Source: Astrocystis sublimbata (Eukaryota; Ascomycota; Sordariomycetes; Xylariales; Xylariaceae). Taken from it: a stretch of 64,000 bases of DNA. The DNA lies in NCBI GenBank assembly GCA_022453515.1, contig JAJNNY010000010.1, positions 186,001 to 250,000 of the forward strand, in the 5' to 3' direction. Positions within the stretch are counted from its first letter, which is position 1, and each line of letters starts with the position of its first letter. Below, piece after piece: positions 1 through 11,555 of this stretch. A program made the translations under genes and the position numbers. The notes below the pieces were generated by a model. That model was given only the letters and a program-made list of their open reading frames with translations. It did no database searches and was not told the origin of the DNA.

Positions 1-234
1 TTGCCGGTGGGAACCTAGTTAATACAAGCGGCTTATTCAGATGTGTCCGAATGATGCCACCGAATATTCATCCCCTATTGTGGATTTGCGTGATTGCTTC
101 CGATAACTACGATGGCACTTCATGACCTTCAGTTTTTGATCACCGAATGGGCGATGATCAATTTGAATGATATAGCTACAGCTAATTAATCACATTAGGA
201 GTCATTTCTCTCGAACCCCCGAACCAATCTCAAA

Positions 235-1342
235 ATGACCAAAATCTTCGCCACTGGTGTCACAGGCTATGTTGGCGGTGACGCTATGTTTGCCATCGTG
301 ACAGCACATCCTGAGTTCAACGTGTCATGTCTCATACGGGATAAGGACCAGGAAGCTGCCGTGGCTCAGAAGCATCCCAATGTCAGACTCGTGTGGGGTG
401 ACCTTGACGATGGAGAGCTTCTTGAAGCCGAAGCCAGTCAAGCCGACATTGTATGCAGTGAGTCTTGCCAGCCTCTGCCTGTCTGTCTGATTGATTCGCT
501 GACGCGTATAAGACTTTGCCGACACAGCCCATGAGCCGTCCGTCCGCGCTCTTCTGAGAGGCCTGGGTCGTCGCGATGCCTCACAAACTGGCTATCTCAT
601 TCATACAACAATCGCCGGCATCCTGATATACGACGATGTGGTAAGCGGCAGATACGGCCAAAGCTCGGACAAGATTTATAATGACTTGGACGGCCTTCCT
701 GATGTGATTGCGTTGCCCGACTTCAGCGGTACCCGTCGCGCTGAAGTAGCAGTGCGTAGCGCCAGCATCGAGTATGGCGCACACGTCAACACGGCGATTG
801 TGTGCTTGTCGACCGCCTACGGCTTGGGCCGTGGTGTACGAAGCTACCGCTCTGTATCAATCCATGAACTAGCACGATCTACCTTGGTGAAAGGAAATGG
901 TATTCAGGTAAATGATGGCAAGGCGGCTTGGCGCCACATCTACATTCGGGACCTGTCCGACATCTATCTAAAGCTGGTCGAGCATGCAGCCGGTTCCGAC
1001 CAAGCGGTCGCCAGTGAAGCTGCAGATAAAGGAGCAGCGATATGGGGGCCCGAGGGCTTGTACTTTGGGGAGAACGGCGAACATGTCTGGCGAGAGGCAG
1101 CACAATGGATAGCGACCGAGGCCAAGGCTCAGGGCTTCTTGGAATCCGACCTAGTCAAGTCGATATCACCAACCGAAGCAGGGGAGCTTACGCCCAGAGC
1201 CCAGTTTCTCTGGGGCTGCAACAGTCGACCAAGTGCGAAGCGCGCCAGGCAGCTGCTCAATTGGCAGCCCAAGGGGCCGTCGTTACGTCAAGAAATCCGG
1301 GGGATAGTGAAGGCTGAAGCATTGAAATTAGGTCTTATGTAA
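235..1342 (+). CDS. NAD(P)-dependent epimerase/dehydratase (extended/atypical SDR)
   Basis: Two exons, 235-457 and 513-1342, joined over a 55-nt intron with donor GTGAGT and acceptor AAG. The joined frame gives 350 residues. The N-terminus carries a Rossmann nucleotide-binding motif (TGVTGYVGG, residues 8-16, close to the usual TGATGYIGG), followed by the HPNVRLVWGDLDD stretch where this family recognises the adenosine end of the cofactor. A late WRHIYIRDLSDIYLKLVEHA segment is typical of nucleoside-diphosphate-sugar epimerase-like SDRs. The substrate cannot be told from sequence, and no signal peptide or membrane segment is visible, so the protein is probably cytosolic. The next gene, on the opposite strand, is also an extended SDR but is clearly of another subfamily, so this is not a simple duplicate. 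The family call is firm; the substrate is unknown. Confidence 0.85.
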
Positions 1343-2170
1343 AGTAACGGAAAGGCTGCGCTTAGGCTTAGAAACCGCTTGTTTGCATGCATGCATTCAT
1401 TGCTAAGCATTTGGTCAAGTTACGTGACTGTTTTGACAATCTCTTCATCTTCCCCCGATACTGGACAATCCCACAGAGGCTCTTCCGTGCCTGGGCAGAT
1501 GTTATGGCGCGAGTTTACCGTGTCAGTGAGTTTATTATTCAGGGCATGTCCGTGGATATGCTGTATGACCTTGGTCGCTGAAGATGTGCCAATAACTAAA
1601 ACTCGGTCCATGTGAGACCGCCTTTTGAGTGTACACATCCTCGTCATGTTGTCGGACTTCGGCTGATAGAGGGGTAATCAATAAATGCAGGTCACATTCG
1701 ATTACACTTCATCACGCTTTATTCCAATACATAGTACTCGGACTCGCACGAGGTAGTGGTGATAAGTGTCTCATTGGACATATCCTCTAAACCGTGCTAC
1801 CTCTACCGCAAGCCGTGTTCCCACCCGCATGTGCATGGAAAGAGTCGTCAAATGAGGGTCTCATCTCAATGCTCACAGTCAACGCGAGATAAGTGTTAGT
1901 TATGTGCATCATGTTTCTTTTCCTCTTTTATCTAAGCGCGTCTGTGTCCCCGATATAATCTTTTGTTTAACCTTAGGAGACCGCCTCCAGCAGCACCACC
2001 TATCTACATAAGTGAGACCGTTTATTAAGTAGCCACCGGCTGTGCCCTGCCAATCAACCATCTAGTACCCGTTGAAAACTAATTCGTACACCTTCACCTA
2101 TTGTCGTAGCTGCATCGCTACCGGCCAAATGTGTCGTGATATTGCTAGGTCTGTCTGCTGACACCTTTCT
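1343..2170. other. Intergenic region between convergent genes
   Basis: No gene is supported here. A 64-codon ATG frame at 1387-1581 (+) reads like protein (rich in F, W, R and Y) but matches no family I know and has no partner exon. Confidence 0.5.
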
Positions 2171-3141
2171 TTAGTTTACCCCCGCAGCCTTCATGCGCTC
2201 AAAACACACTCTGTAGGCCTCGTGAATCTCAGGCACTACGTATCCATACTCCTTGAGCTTGTTCTCCAGCTTCGTCGTATCGAGCTCGCAATTGCTGCGC
2301 CCGGCCTTGATAACCTTGGCTTGCTCCTCGACGGTGAAGTTGCGCCAGGTGAAATCGGGGCGGACAATGTCTCTGAAGAGAGACAGCACCTCGTTGTGGC
2401 TGATGGCGCCAGGGTTGGTGAAGTTGTAGATGCCCGTGTCGGCATGCTCTGCCATCAGGATCGAGGCCGGGAGGAGATCGGTTAAGATGGTGTTGCTGTT
2501 GGGGATGTCGACTACCCGCTCATATTTGCTGATCTTTGTGACGAAGTTGCGCGGGTGCAGGTCGTCGGAGACGGGCATGCGCAGACGCAGGATCAGACAG
2601 TTGGTGTAGAACTTCATGAGCTGCCAAGGCTTAGTCTAGTGATCTGGGGCATGATACATGACAATGGGTATCTTCTTTTTTTTCTTTTTTTTAATATTGG
2701 TTCTGAGCTCACCTCTTCTACATGGCCCTTGGACCGGGAGTAAAAGCTGCCGGTAAAATTGGCCGGGTCCGTCTCGGTGTAGGCCGGACCGCCAATCGGG
2801 TGGGCCTCGTCGTAGTGGTAGATGCAGCCGGTGGCGAAGACGGTGCAGTGGACGCCGGCGAGGGAACAGCAGTCGGTCAGGTTGAGGGTGCCGACGACAT
2901 TGGACCGCAGCGTCTGCTCCTTGTGGTCCTCGCACCAGTCGACGTTGGGCCGGCCGGTGCAGCCGGCGCAGTTCAGGACGTGCGTGGGCTTGATCTTGTC
3001 CAGCTCGGCCTGGACGGCTTCGCGATCTTCCATGCGCACCGTCGTCGTGTGCACCTCCTTTCCCTGACTCTTCAGCAGGGCTTCGAGATGGCCGGCCACC
3101 CAGCCCTTGCCTCCCCAGATCAGGAAGCGGTTAGTAGCCAT
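2171..3141 (-). CDS. UDP-4-keto-6-deoxyglucose 3,5-epimerase/4-reductase-like protein (UDP-L-rhamnose synthesis)
   Basis: Two exons on the minus strand, 3141-2713 and 2620-2171, separated by a 92-nt intron with a poly-T/poly-A tract, giving 292 residues. The start at 3141 puts the Rossmann motif at the N-terminus (FLIWGGKGWVAG, residues 6-17), as in the family; an open frame runs further upstream but adds only non-conserved residues. Family blocks, in order, are GCTGRPNVDWCEDHK, NVVGTLNL, FATGCIYHYDEAHP, NFTGSFYSRSK (catalytic YxxxK type), RMPVSDDLHPRNFVTKISKY, NFTNPGAISHNE and FTVEEQAKVIKAGRSNCELD. These match the C-terminal half of plant RHM and the stand-alone plant and fungal enzymes that turn UDP-4-keto-6-deoxyglucose into UDP-L-rhamnose. 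The partner 4,6-dehydratase is not in this window. The call is made from motifs; activity is inferred. Confidence 0.88.
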
Positions 3142-3302
3142 GGTCAATGACGACGTCTGGCAGCAGGATTGCAATATGGTAGTGATGGTGAGGGCGATTT
3201 CGCATCTAGCAAGCAAGTAAGTGGCGATGGTGAATCTGGCGGTATCAGTTGTGGTGGGGTAGGCCAAGAGTGTCAGGTTAACTGCTACGAGGCCCGTTCA
3301 AA

Positions 3303-3332
3303 TGACACTGACACTGACAATGACAATGACAA
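3303..3332. repeat. Hexamer microsatellite (TGACAC)2(TGACAA)3
   Basis: Five tandem six-base units that differ only in the last base, about 160 bp upstream of the rhamnose-enzyme start codon. Confidence 0.85.
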
Positions 3333-6300
3333 TTGACAGGTGGGAAGATGGAAAGGGCAAGGACAGCAGCAAGGTGGTCGACATAAATGCAAGGAAGGTG
3401 CGCACATATGATACCTACCTAGGTACGTGCCTAAAAACCATTGAATGCTGTAGTCAAGGACCTCGGAATTGTATAAGTCGTTCCTCTGAGTGATAGTACG
3501 AGTGGCACTGAAGCAGTGACGAGGCGTCGCTGATGACTGACCCATATGGAGGGGCACAAACCAGCAAAAACCCAGTATCGAACAGCTGGAACAGTGCACC
3601 GGCGAATTCTAATTACCTCAGTAAACTTCCCCTTTACTTGTGCCCCTATTGCGAGCTCGTTCTGTGTTGAGATGTTTGCCCACTCAAGTTGCACGGCTAC
3701 CTGGTAATAGCGTTTGTACCGCATGAAGTTAAACCTCAGGGCTGTGAGGGGTGCAACGGCGATAAGCTGTTCTATATGCCGCCGCTGGATACAAGAGCGG
3801 TGGCCGGTTTACTCTACTCCTTTCCTCAATTTACTAATGCACCTGCAATTGTCTGCAAATTACCCGTTGCTGTCGGCTCGAATAAATTGCGAAGGCCGAT
3901 TTTGACCGACCTTTGGTACATATAAGTTGGTAGGCCGACCGTTGTCCTCTTATCAGAATCCGAATGACATACTGTACAACGGCGACGGACCTAACGGTCA
4001 GGTTCCGGGTCCCACATTCGGGTAACGGCACACTATTAAGAAGGTTGGGATTCAACTCTGTTATTTCGTCATCCGAAACATTGTCTGAAGTTGAGACGGT
4101 AGTCGGAACCGGCCTGGATCAAATACTCTTGGTGTTTGGGCCTGTTGAAGATGAGTTTGTATGTTCCCCGCCATGACAGTCTTAAAGTCGAAGAGGAATA
4201 CACCTCTTATCTAACCCTCAATACGTACCTAATGTTACCAAGGACACGACACTGAGCTTACTGAAGAGTCGCCCGGAGCACACCTTTCAGCCCGTATGAG
4301 AACCGTGGCTTCAATGCATACGGATAGTAGTTGAAGGGAAGGGTCATATCTTTCCTACTTCACATGCCAAGCTGGCGATAGCAATAGATACTGCATGCCG
4401 CTTCAAACTGCGAGCTTCTATCGCGACCGTTTCTCTGGATTCTAACTCGATTGAGCTTCCGCGTTATAATCCCATCAATTAGACTTACTTTAGCTTTTCA
4501 GTATCTCTGGGTCTCATAAACATACTGCCAAAGTCTTCTATACGTGAGCACTGAGTTATGGACTCGGGAAATACACGACGATGTATCCTCGCGCAACAGG
4601 CTCGTGGAAGAATTCGACAAGTACCTCGAAACCATCCGCTAGATTGCCGACGACTTGCATTTTGCTATTCGGCGCGGTGGGATCTTTTTTGACACATCTT
4701 TGACAACTGAGACCATGGAACTCCGCAGGCAAGACTAAGGAAACATGACACTATGAACGGGGAGATAGCGGTTGAGGGCTAGCGATTTGCGAATTTTGCT
4801 GAGCATTACACCTAGCCGCAAATGAGCCCGTACACTAGCCAATTTCTCACCAAAACGTAACATGTATGGCCCCAAATCAAACGCCGACCTCGCCACGCAA
4901 ATGGAAGATATTGTGTTGGATGAACAAGACCAAAGTCGCTAGAGTTCGGTCATTTTGCTCTGGTGTGATACTCAAGCAAACAACAAGAGTACATGTGTAA
5001 ACAAACACCTTGAATCATGACCAGGTTTTGGTGGGACTTGAATGTAGGATGCAGGCTGAGGAATAGATACTTTCCTGAGCCGATACTCGGCCCCCGAAGG
5101 GATTTAGAATACCGACGACGGCCTGAGAACAAAATATATATAATGGTTCGAGCATTGATCTAAGGATTTGTCGTACGTGGTGCAATGATGATTTGGAACA
5201 GTGTGTTAGCTGGTAATCACCAATCCATCCACCCAGTAAGAGCACTGGCTGTGGCTTCAAGGTTGCTTTGTTATGTTGTCCGGCGTACGGCAAAGCATCA
5301 AGCTGCTTACTTAACCTTGAGGCATCATGCACCCGCTCAACCCCATATATTTGATGTGCATTATATGCTTCATGCAGACCGATGCGGTCAGTGGCTTCCA
5401 CGATAGATAGAGTTGTATGTATGCAGACATCTCACGATGAGACGTGGCATTGGCCTGCAGTCTGCTGGGCGCGATTGGCGGGGGACGACGGAAGGACTGT
5501 CAGGAATTTCAGGGTCCCGCCGATTTGTACAAGCTGATCAGGACGGATCTCTCTCTCCCCACCCAAGGTATCGAGTATTTGTTCTCTGAGATAGCGACCC
5601 CCGGAAACGGCCCACCCAGGGAAATTTGAAATTTCTAGTTGCGCGCCTGTTTGGTTTAGCTTACTTATACTAGCTGGCAGGCGCGCCGGGTATCTTTTGG
5701 TCTACTTAAGCCCCATCGCTCCATTGAAAGAAGTGTACTCGTAGTGGTCCCGGACGTTTGTTGAAAGTCCCTATCAACTGGGAAAATGGCAACACGATGT
5801 GATGCTGTGTGACCTGTTGATAGAGGTTTCAACCCAGTGGGAGCGGGACCAATCGATGTGCTCGCGTGAGTTCCCGAGCTCAGCAATGTACTCGTAGGTG
5901 TCGAATGTCAGTTCATATGGGAAGACATAAGGGGGCATCGATGACTTACCTACGTCAATGAAGATCCTTACGTGATGCAAGATTTTGGGGGTGAACGAGG
6001 CCTGTGTACCCAGAAGTGGGAGATGACGGCCATTCATTGGTGGGTGCCTCGCGTGCTAAAGTACCTTAGGTACATGGCTCGCATGGGACGGGCTAGTGTG
6101 CCGTGCCAGTTCAACGTTATTCGTATTCGTATCAGCGCACCGTGGCGGGCGCGGACGGCGAGGTGGGCAATTTGCAATCTTTATGCCATTTTCGGCTCGC
6201 AGTCATTACCGCCGTGCATACATTATATTTGCAGCAGCTCCTTCCTGCTCAGATTCGTGCTGGACCTGGCTGAGCAGTGGGCAGTTGGATGGAGAGGACC

Positions 6301-6404
6301 CCTCGAGTTACCGCATGGCTTTGTAGTACCTAGGAAGTACCTAAGGTACATATGACCACGCCCAGAACGCGACCTCGATCCTGCCCCATGGAACACCGAA
6401 CACG

Positions 6405-6428
6405 CCAGCCAGCCAGCCAGCCAGCCAG
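6405..6428. repeat. Tetranucleotide microsatellite (CCAG)6
   Basis: Six perfect CCAG units, about 580 bp upstream of the ERG9 start. Confidence 0.9.
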
Positions 6429-6781
6429 GCCAGATAGGGGCGCAGGTGTGCGTGCAGCGGCGTGCTCCCTCCCGCTCATTAGTAGTGGGCTTAGTAGTCC
6501 AAGGTAGCATGCAGTGCAATAAGCCAAGCCAGCCCATAAGAGCGTGGGATGCGGATGGGATAATATCCTGGACACACTCGACGGGTTCACCTCGAGCTTC
6601 AAATCTTCAAATATCCCAACGTGCCCGGGCCAACCCAGACCATCTATCTAGCTTGTTGATAATTTGATAACTTACTTAACTTAATACTTGACGAGTTGAG
6701 GAGCGCACCGTCCATCATCGACTGCGCACGAGTACAACCTTCGCACAGACACAGCCTTAGCACATCGCAACATTCCTACTT

Positions 6782-6823
6782 TACCTACCTACCTACTTTA
6801 CCTACCTACCTACTTACTTAGTA
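6782..6823. repeat. TACC/TACT tetranucleotide tract in the ERG9 promoter
   Basis: Imperfect tandem TACC units interrupted by TTTACC, ending in TACTTACTTAGTAGGTA. It lies about 180-220 bp upstream of the ERG9 start codon. Confidence 0.8.
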
Positions 6824-7004
6824 GGTACGCGACCTATAATACCACTTCTCGAGCATCAATCGCATCTTTACTGGGAGAAACACGCTCGCTAGACGAATTG
6901 AGCTTCAACATCTCAGTTTGCGAGTTGCATCGGCCACTCTATACTCGTACTCAACTCGGCGGTCACCGGCCCAAGCTCCTCCAACCTGTCTCCAAAAAAA
7001 AAAG

Positions 7005-8678
7005 ATGGGTGTACTCAAAGAAGCTGTCTATTTCGCCTTCCACCCCAACCAGCTTCGCTCCATCATTCAGTGGTATGTTGAATCTTCCTTGCGCTGAGCC
7101 CCTAGCGCATCGCATACTGCATTGCACACTTGCGACCAAGGAAGCCTGGCCCTGGCCCTGGCGCATCGCATGTGTGTTGCGCCTCAAGCGTACTCTATCC
7201 TAATCGCGGATTCACAGGAAAGTATGGCACGAGCCCGTCCACCAACGTGATCCCTCCAAGGAGGCGCCAACCCTCCAGTCATGCTTCAAGTTCCTCAACA
7301 TGACGAGCCGTAGTTTCTCCGCCGTCATCCAAGAACTAAACCACGAGATGCTCGTCCCCATCGCCCTCTTCTACCTCGTCCTACGCGGTCTCGACACCAT
7401 CGAAGATGACATGACCATTTCCGCTACCGTCAAGGAGCCCATGCTCCGCGACTTCTACAAGAACCTGAACGCCGACGGCTGGAACTTCGACGGCAACGGC
7501 CCCGACGAGAAGGACCGCGAGCTGCTCGTCCACTTCGACGACGTCGTGGTTGAGATGAAGAAGCTCCAGAAGAACTACTACGACATCATCGAGGACATAA
7601 CCAAGAAGATGGGCAATGGCATGGCCGACTATGCCATCAACGCCGAGTTCTTGGCCGGCGTCGTCACTGTCGCCGAATACGAAGAATACTGCCACTACGT
7701 CGCTGGTCTCGTCGGCGAGGGTCTGACGCGTCTCTTTGTCGAAGGAGGTTACGCGAACCCCGCCCTTCTCGAGCGCATGGAGCTCACCGAGAGCATGGGT
7801 CAGTTCTTGCAGAAGGTGAACATCATCCGTGATGTGCACGAGGATTTCGAAGACAACCGTCGTTTCTGGCCCCAAGACATCTGGGGCAAGTACGTCGAGA
7901 AGTGGGAGGACCTCTTCGACCCCAAGTACAAGACCCAGGCCCTGCACTGCAGTTCCGAAATGGTCCTCAACGCGCTCAAGCACGCCGACGAGTGCCTGTT
8001 CTACATGGCCGGCATCAAGGAACAAAGTGTCTTCAACTTCGTCGCCATCCCCCAGGCAATGGCCATTGCTACCCTGGACCTCGTTTTCCAGAACCCCAAG
8101 ATATTTAACAGCCACCTCAAGATCACAAAGGGGGACGCCTGTCACTTGATGTCACAATCGACCCAAAACCTCAGAGTAGTGTGCGAGGTCTTCCGGAAAT
8201 ACGCGAGGCGCATAGCGCAGAGGAACGACCCGAGAGACCCCCACTATCTGGAAATTAGCATGGCGCTGGGCAAGGTTAGTCGGCCCTCTTTTTCAACCCC
8301 ACTGTGGGACATGCCTTGCTGATAAATTTGACACAGCTCGAACAATTTATCGAGACACTCTTCCCAACACAAAATGTAAAACACGTGAAGGCGTTGCACG
8401 CCGAGAAGAACGGGAACTCGGCCTCCATGGGCGAGTTCTGGGAGACTCTGATACTCGTAGCCGCTGTCATTTGCTGCTTATTAATAGTTTCCGGTCTTAT
8501 GGTATGTACACAACTTCCTATCTCATTGCCCGAATTGGATCTGCGCTGACAATGCGACCAGGTCGGTGCCGCCTTCGTGATGGGAGCTCGGTGGGACCAA
8601 ATGCTGAGCCCTGGCGCTGCTTCGAAGATTGAAGAGGCAGCCAAGATAACAGCCAAGATAGCACATGGCGAGTTATAG
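7005..8678 (+). CDS. ERG9: Squalene synthase (farnesyl-diphosphate farnesyltransferase)
   Basis: Four exons, 7005-7072, 7218-8274, 8337-8501 and 8562-8678, give 468 residues, the usual fungal length. The enzyme condenses two farnesyl diphosphates head to head into squalene with NADPH, the first committed step of ergosterol synthesis, on the ER membrane. Both Mg-diphosphate motifs are intact: DTIED at residues 82-86 and DVHED at 228-232 within [18 protein letters not shown]. The RGLDT context and the late [14 protein letters not shown] block are also family signatures. A C-terminal hydrophobic segment (about residues 408-434) is split over exons 3 and 4 and should anchor the protein to the ER. 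All junctions are phase-consistent with canonical GT-AG introns (145, 62 and 60 nt). The start follows an A10 run and a short purine stretch; no other ATG precedes the conserved N-terminus. Confidence 0.97.
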
Positions 8679-10116
8679 CCGCTTTCACCCGTGTGGTGAT
8701 GCACACAACAGGGCTGAGCTAGCCCTCTTTTCATGAAATGACGAAGTAATTCCTGTATGACAGCATAGGAAATCGGTAAGGGCGCTGTTGCTCACGACAT
8801 CGCAACATGATGTGGTCTTGGGGTCAGGACACAGACCACCAGGATGAGAAAAAGGTCTGTTCAATATCTCATAAGGGCGACTGCTTATTACCTAGACAAC
8901 CTTACAGCAGTATTCATTAATTATTAATATTGCCAATTTTCCCGGCCTTTGCCATCCCCTCCGCATTACTCATGCTCTCACTGCCGCGAGAGCACCATCA
9001 CAAGTATGGATGTTAGAAGACCGCAATCGCTGGAAGCCACAATGCACGGATGTCAAATTACAGCTCTGTCTATCTCAATGACTATGGCTGTGCCGAGAAG
9101 TGCTGATATTGAACACCATGGCGAGGAGTACCGGGCCCAATGCCGGCTCGTAGGCACTCGATGGTATACTCCCACTCTTTGCTGTAATAGGCGGGATTTA
9201 CCATTGAGGATCGCGAACATCTTCCATCTTTTCTCCCACCTAGGTATTTGTGTTTGTGGTTCGCTTGCTGCTTATCATTCTCGGCTTTGGCGGTTGAGGG
9301 ATAGCATTGCGCCACCCTCCTCCCTCTCGCTAATCAGATTACGTGGTTCGCGTGACATGAGTAGACATCATGTCAGATCCATACTACTAATGATGCGAAC
9401 ACGATTAAGTTATCACATAAGCCAATAGGTAAACTGCCAGTAATCCGAGTCCGTAGAAGAAGTCAGTACACTCCCTGGCTGTGCGAGCACTAACAGGTAT
9501 GACAAGACAAAGAAAGTACCTATGTATACATGTCATGTCGCTTGGTTCGCCGTCCACGATTCGTCTTACCCCAGATAGATTTATGTTACATCCAGATTTC
9601 TCCAACATTTGGATCATACTACACCAATGAATTTGAAACCGATTACGTTTGGACCCAGGTCAGTCTCATACCTCTACTAAGACGAATACGACATATGCAC
9701 AATCAGTTGAACAAACTTCCAAGTATGTGTTGGGCACATTATGTCTTTATGTACTATGAATTACCACCACTACCCGAAATATACATGTGGGATGGGTAGC
9801 TGTTAGTTTGGGCATGCTATCGCTAAGTTTCCTGACATGTCCCTAAAAGCAGCAAGCCAGTCGAGTTCTCCAAGCATCAAAACGGGTCGGATGTACTGGT
9901 GAAGCTGAGTCGCACATCGTTTGGTAGAATCCGTATCTATCGCTCTGCATCGGTACCAGGACCTTATCATGATCCTAGTTGCTTCGTGTTCCCATATACT
10001 TTGTTTCCGTGCTTGTGAAAAAGGGCAAAAAATCATATTCTTCTCGCTGCGTTTGAGCTTGGCATGGCTACTTGCTAGCTATGTATGTTTGTATGTATGC
10101 ATGGATATTATTGAGT
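8679..10116. other. Intergenic region between convergent genes
   Basis: Non-coding as far as I can see. The longest ATG frame (8949-9428) has no family motif and a random-looking composition. It contains the 3' ends of ERG9 and of the subtilisin gene. Confidence 0.5.
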
Positions 10117-11555
10117 TTACAAGTTGCCGTTGTTGGCGATGGCATTGGTGGTGCCGCGGACGTTCTGCTTGACGGTAGCACCGGTCTGGCCGGCGAGCTC
10201 CTTCATGCGGTCCGAGACAGCATCGGCGCTGTCGAGACCCTCAAGAGCCATCAGGTAGGCAGCCATACCAGCGACGTGGGGAGAGGCTGTGAAGAAACAT
10301 GTTAGCACAATGATGAATATATAAGGCTTGTGGTTTCGGCCAAACTTACCCATGGAGGTACCGCTGAGGGTGTCAGTGGCGGTGTCGCTGGTGATACCGA
10401 CGGACAGGACGTCGACACCAGGGCCGTAGATGTCAACGACACTGCCGAAGTTGCTGAAGTCGGCACGGGCGTCAGTCAGGGCGTCGATGGCACCGACGGT
10501 GATGGCGCTGGGGGCACTGGCGGGGCTGGTGTTGGCGGCGTCCTGGGCCTCGTTACCGGCGGCGACGACAGGCACAACACCGGCAGCAGCAATGGCCTCG
10601 ATGGCGTTGTTGATGGCGCGCGACTGGCCACCTCCGAGAGACATGTTCATAACAGCCTTGCCGGAGCGTTGCTTCTGGCGGACATCGCTCTCGACGAAGT
10701 TGAGACCGTCGAGGACGTCGGCATTGGTGCCACCGCCATCGGCGCCGAGAACCTTGACACCGACTAGCTTGACGTTCTTGGCGACACCGAAGGTGGCACC
10801 ACCGATGGTGCCGGAGACGTGAGAGCCGTGTCCGTTCTCATCAGTGTCCTGTTATTGTGTGTAAGTCTCTATATTTCATATGTTGTCGCCCTTAACAAAA
10901 TTGGGGTTGGGCGAAAGTTGGCTAGACATACCTCAGAGCCCTCAATGGCGTTGAACTCGAGAGTGGCACGTCCCTGGAATTCCTCGTGGGTAGTCCGGAT
11001 ACCAGTGTCGACAACGTAGGCAGTGATGCCCTCACCAGCCGAGTCATCGAAGACGTAGCTGTCCTCGCCGGCTTGGGCGTGGCTGAGACGGACAAGTCCA
11101 GGGGGAGCATTGGCCTGGGCGACAAGGGCGGCAGCCTTGACGTACTGGTTGGCCTCGATGTAGGAGACCATGTCCATGGCGTGGATCTCGGCGGCCATGG
11201 CCTCGTCACTTTCCATGGCGGTGGCGCGGAAGCCGTTGGCCATGGAGACGGAGCGGACGCGGGTCGACAGCAGCTGGCCGCTGATGCCGCGCTTGTTGAG
11301 GTTGCGCTTCTGGATGGCCGTCCGGATGGAGGCCTCCTGGGCGTTGATGTCCTCAGCGCCGAATGTGCTGTTGTAAACAACGATGTACGAGTTGGGCACG
11401 ATGTTCTTCGCCTCGGGGTTGCTGACGAAGGCGCTCACTTGCGAGGTAGCCTGGACCTTGGGGCCAGTCGACAAGCCGACGACGGGGCTGGCCAGTGTGC
11501 CCAAGGGGGCGAGGGACAGGAGACCTGCGAGAAGGGTGGAGAATTTAGGCGCCAT
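10117..11555 (-). CDS. Secreted subtilisin-like serine protease (S8, proteinase K type)
   Basis: Three minus-strand exons, 11555-10932, 10848-10350 and 10286-10117, give 430 residues. Residues 1-22 are a signal peptide ending LASP. Residues about 56-145 form an inhibitor I9 propeptide ([11 protein letters not shown]), and the mature enzyme should begin near 149-150 ([11 protein letters not shown]). The catalytic triad is complete: Asp183 (YVVDTG), His218 (GHGSHVSGT) and Ser373 (GTSMASPHVAG, rebuilt across intron 2). The oxyanion Asn sits in VVAAGNEA. The protein should be secreted and broadly proteolytic; homologues serve saprotrophy, or cuticle degradation in insect and nematode pathogens, and the sequence alone does not say which. 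The catalytic-His block reads S and S where T and A are commoner, a mild change. Introns are 83 and 63 nt. A weak TATA-like run lies about 170 bp upstream of the start, at 11728-11739. Confidence 0.95.

Larger units (their letters stand above)
3142..7004. other. 3.9-kb gene-poor region
   Basis: I find no frame with coherent exons or family motifs. The stretch holds the TGACAM hexamers, several CCTAGGTA-like palindromes (about 3416, 6063 and 6330), and CCAG and TACC microsatellites. The last 300 bases form the ERG9 leader and promoter and end in an A10 run just before its start codon. Confidence 0.5.

Noticed and set aside
235..3141. Idea that the two neighbouring SDR genes form a nucleotide-sugar operon-like cluster
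   Set aside because: The first gene is not a UDP-glucose 4,6-dehydratase by motif, and the two are convergent with an 828-bp gap, so only coincidental proximity is supported.
7381..8145. 254-codon minus-strand open frame opposite ERG9 exon 2
   Set aside because: It mirrors codon bias of the real exon (repeats of Val/Leu/Asp/Glu), has no motif and lies wholly within a conserved coding exon.
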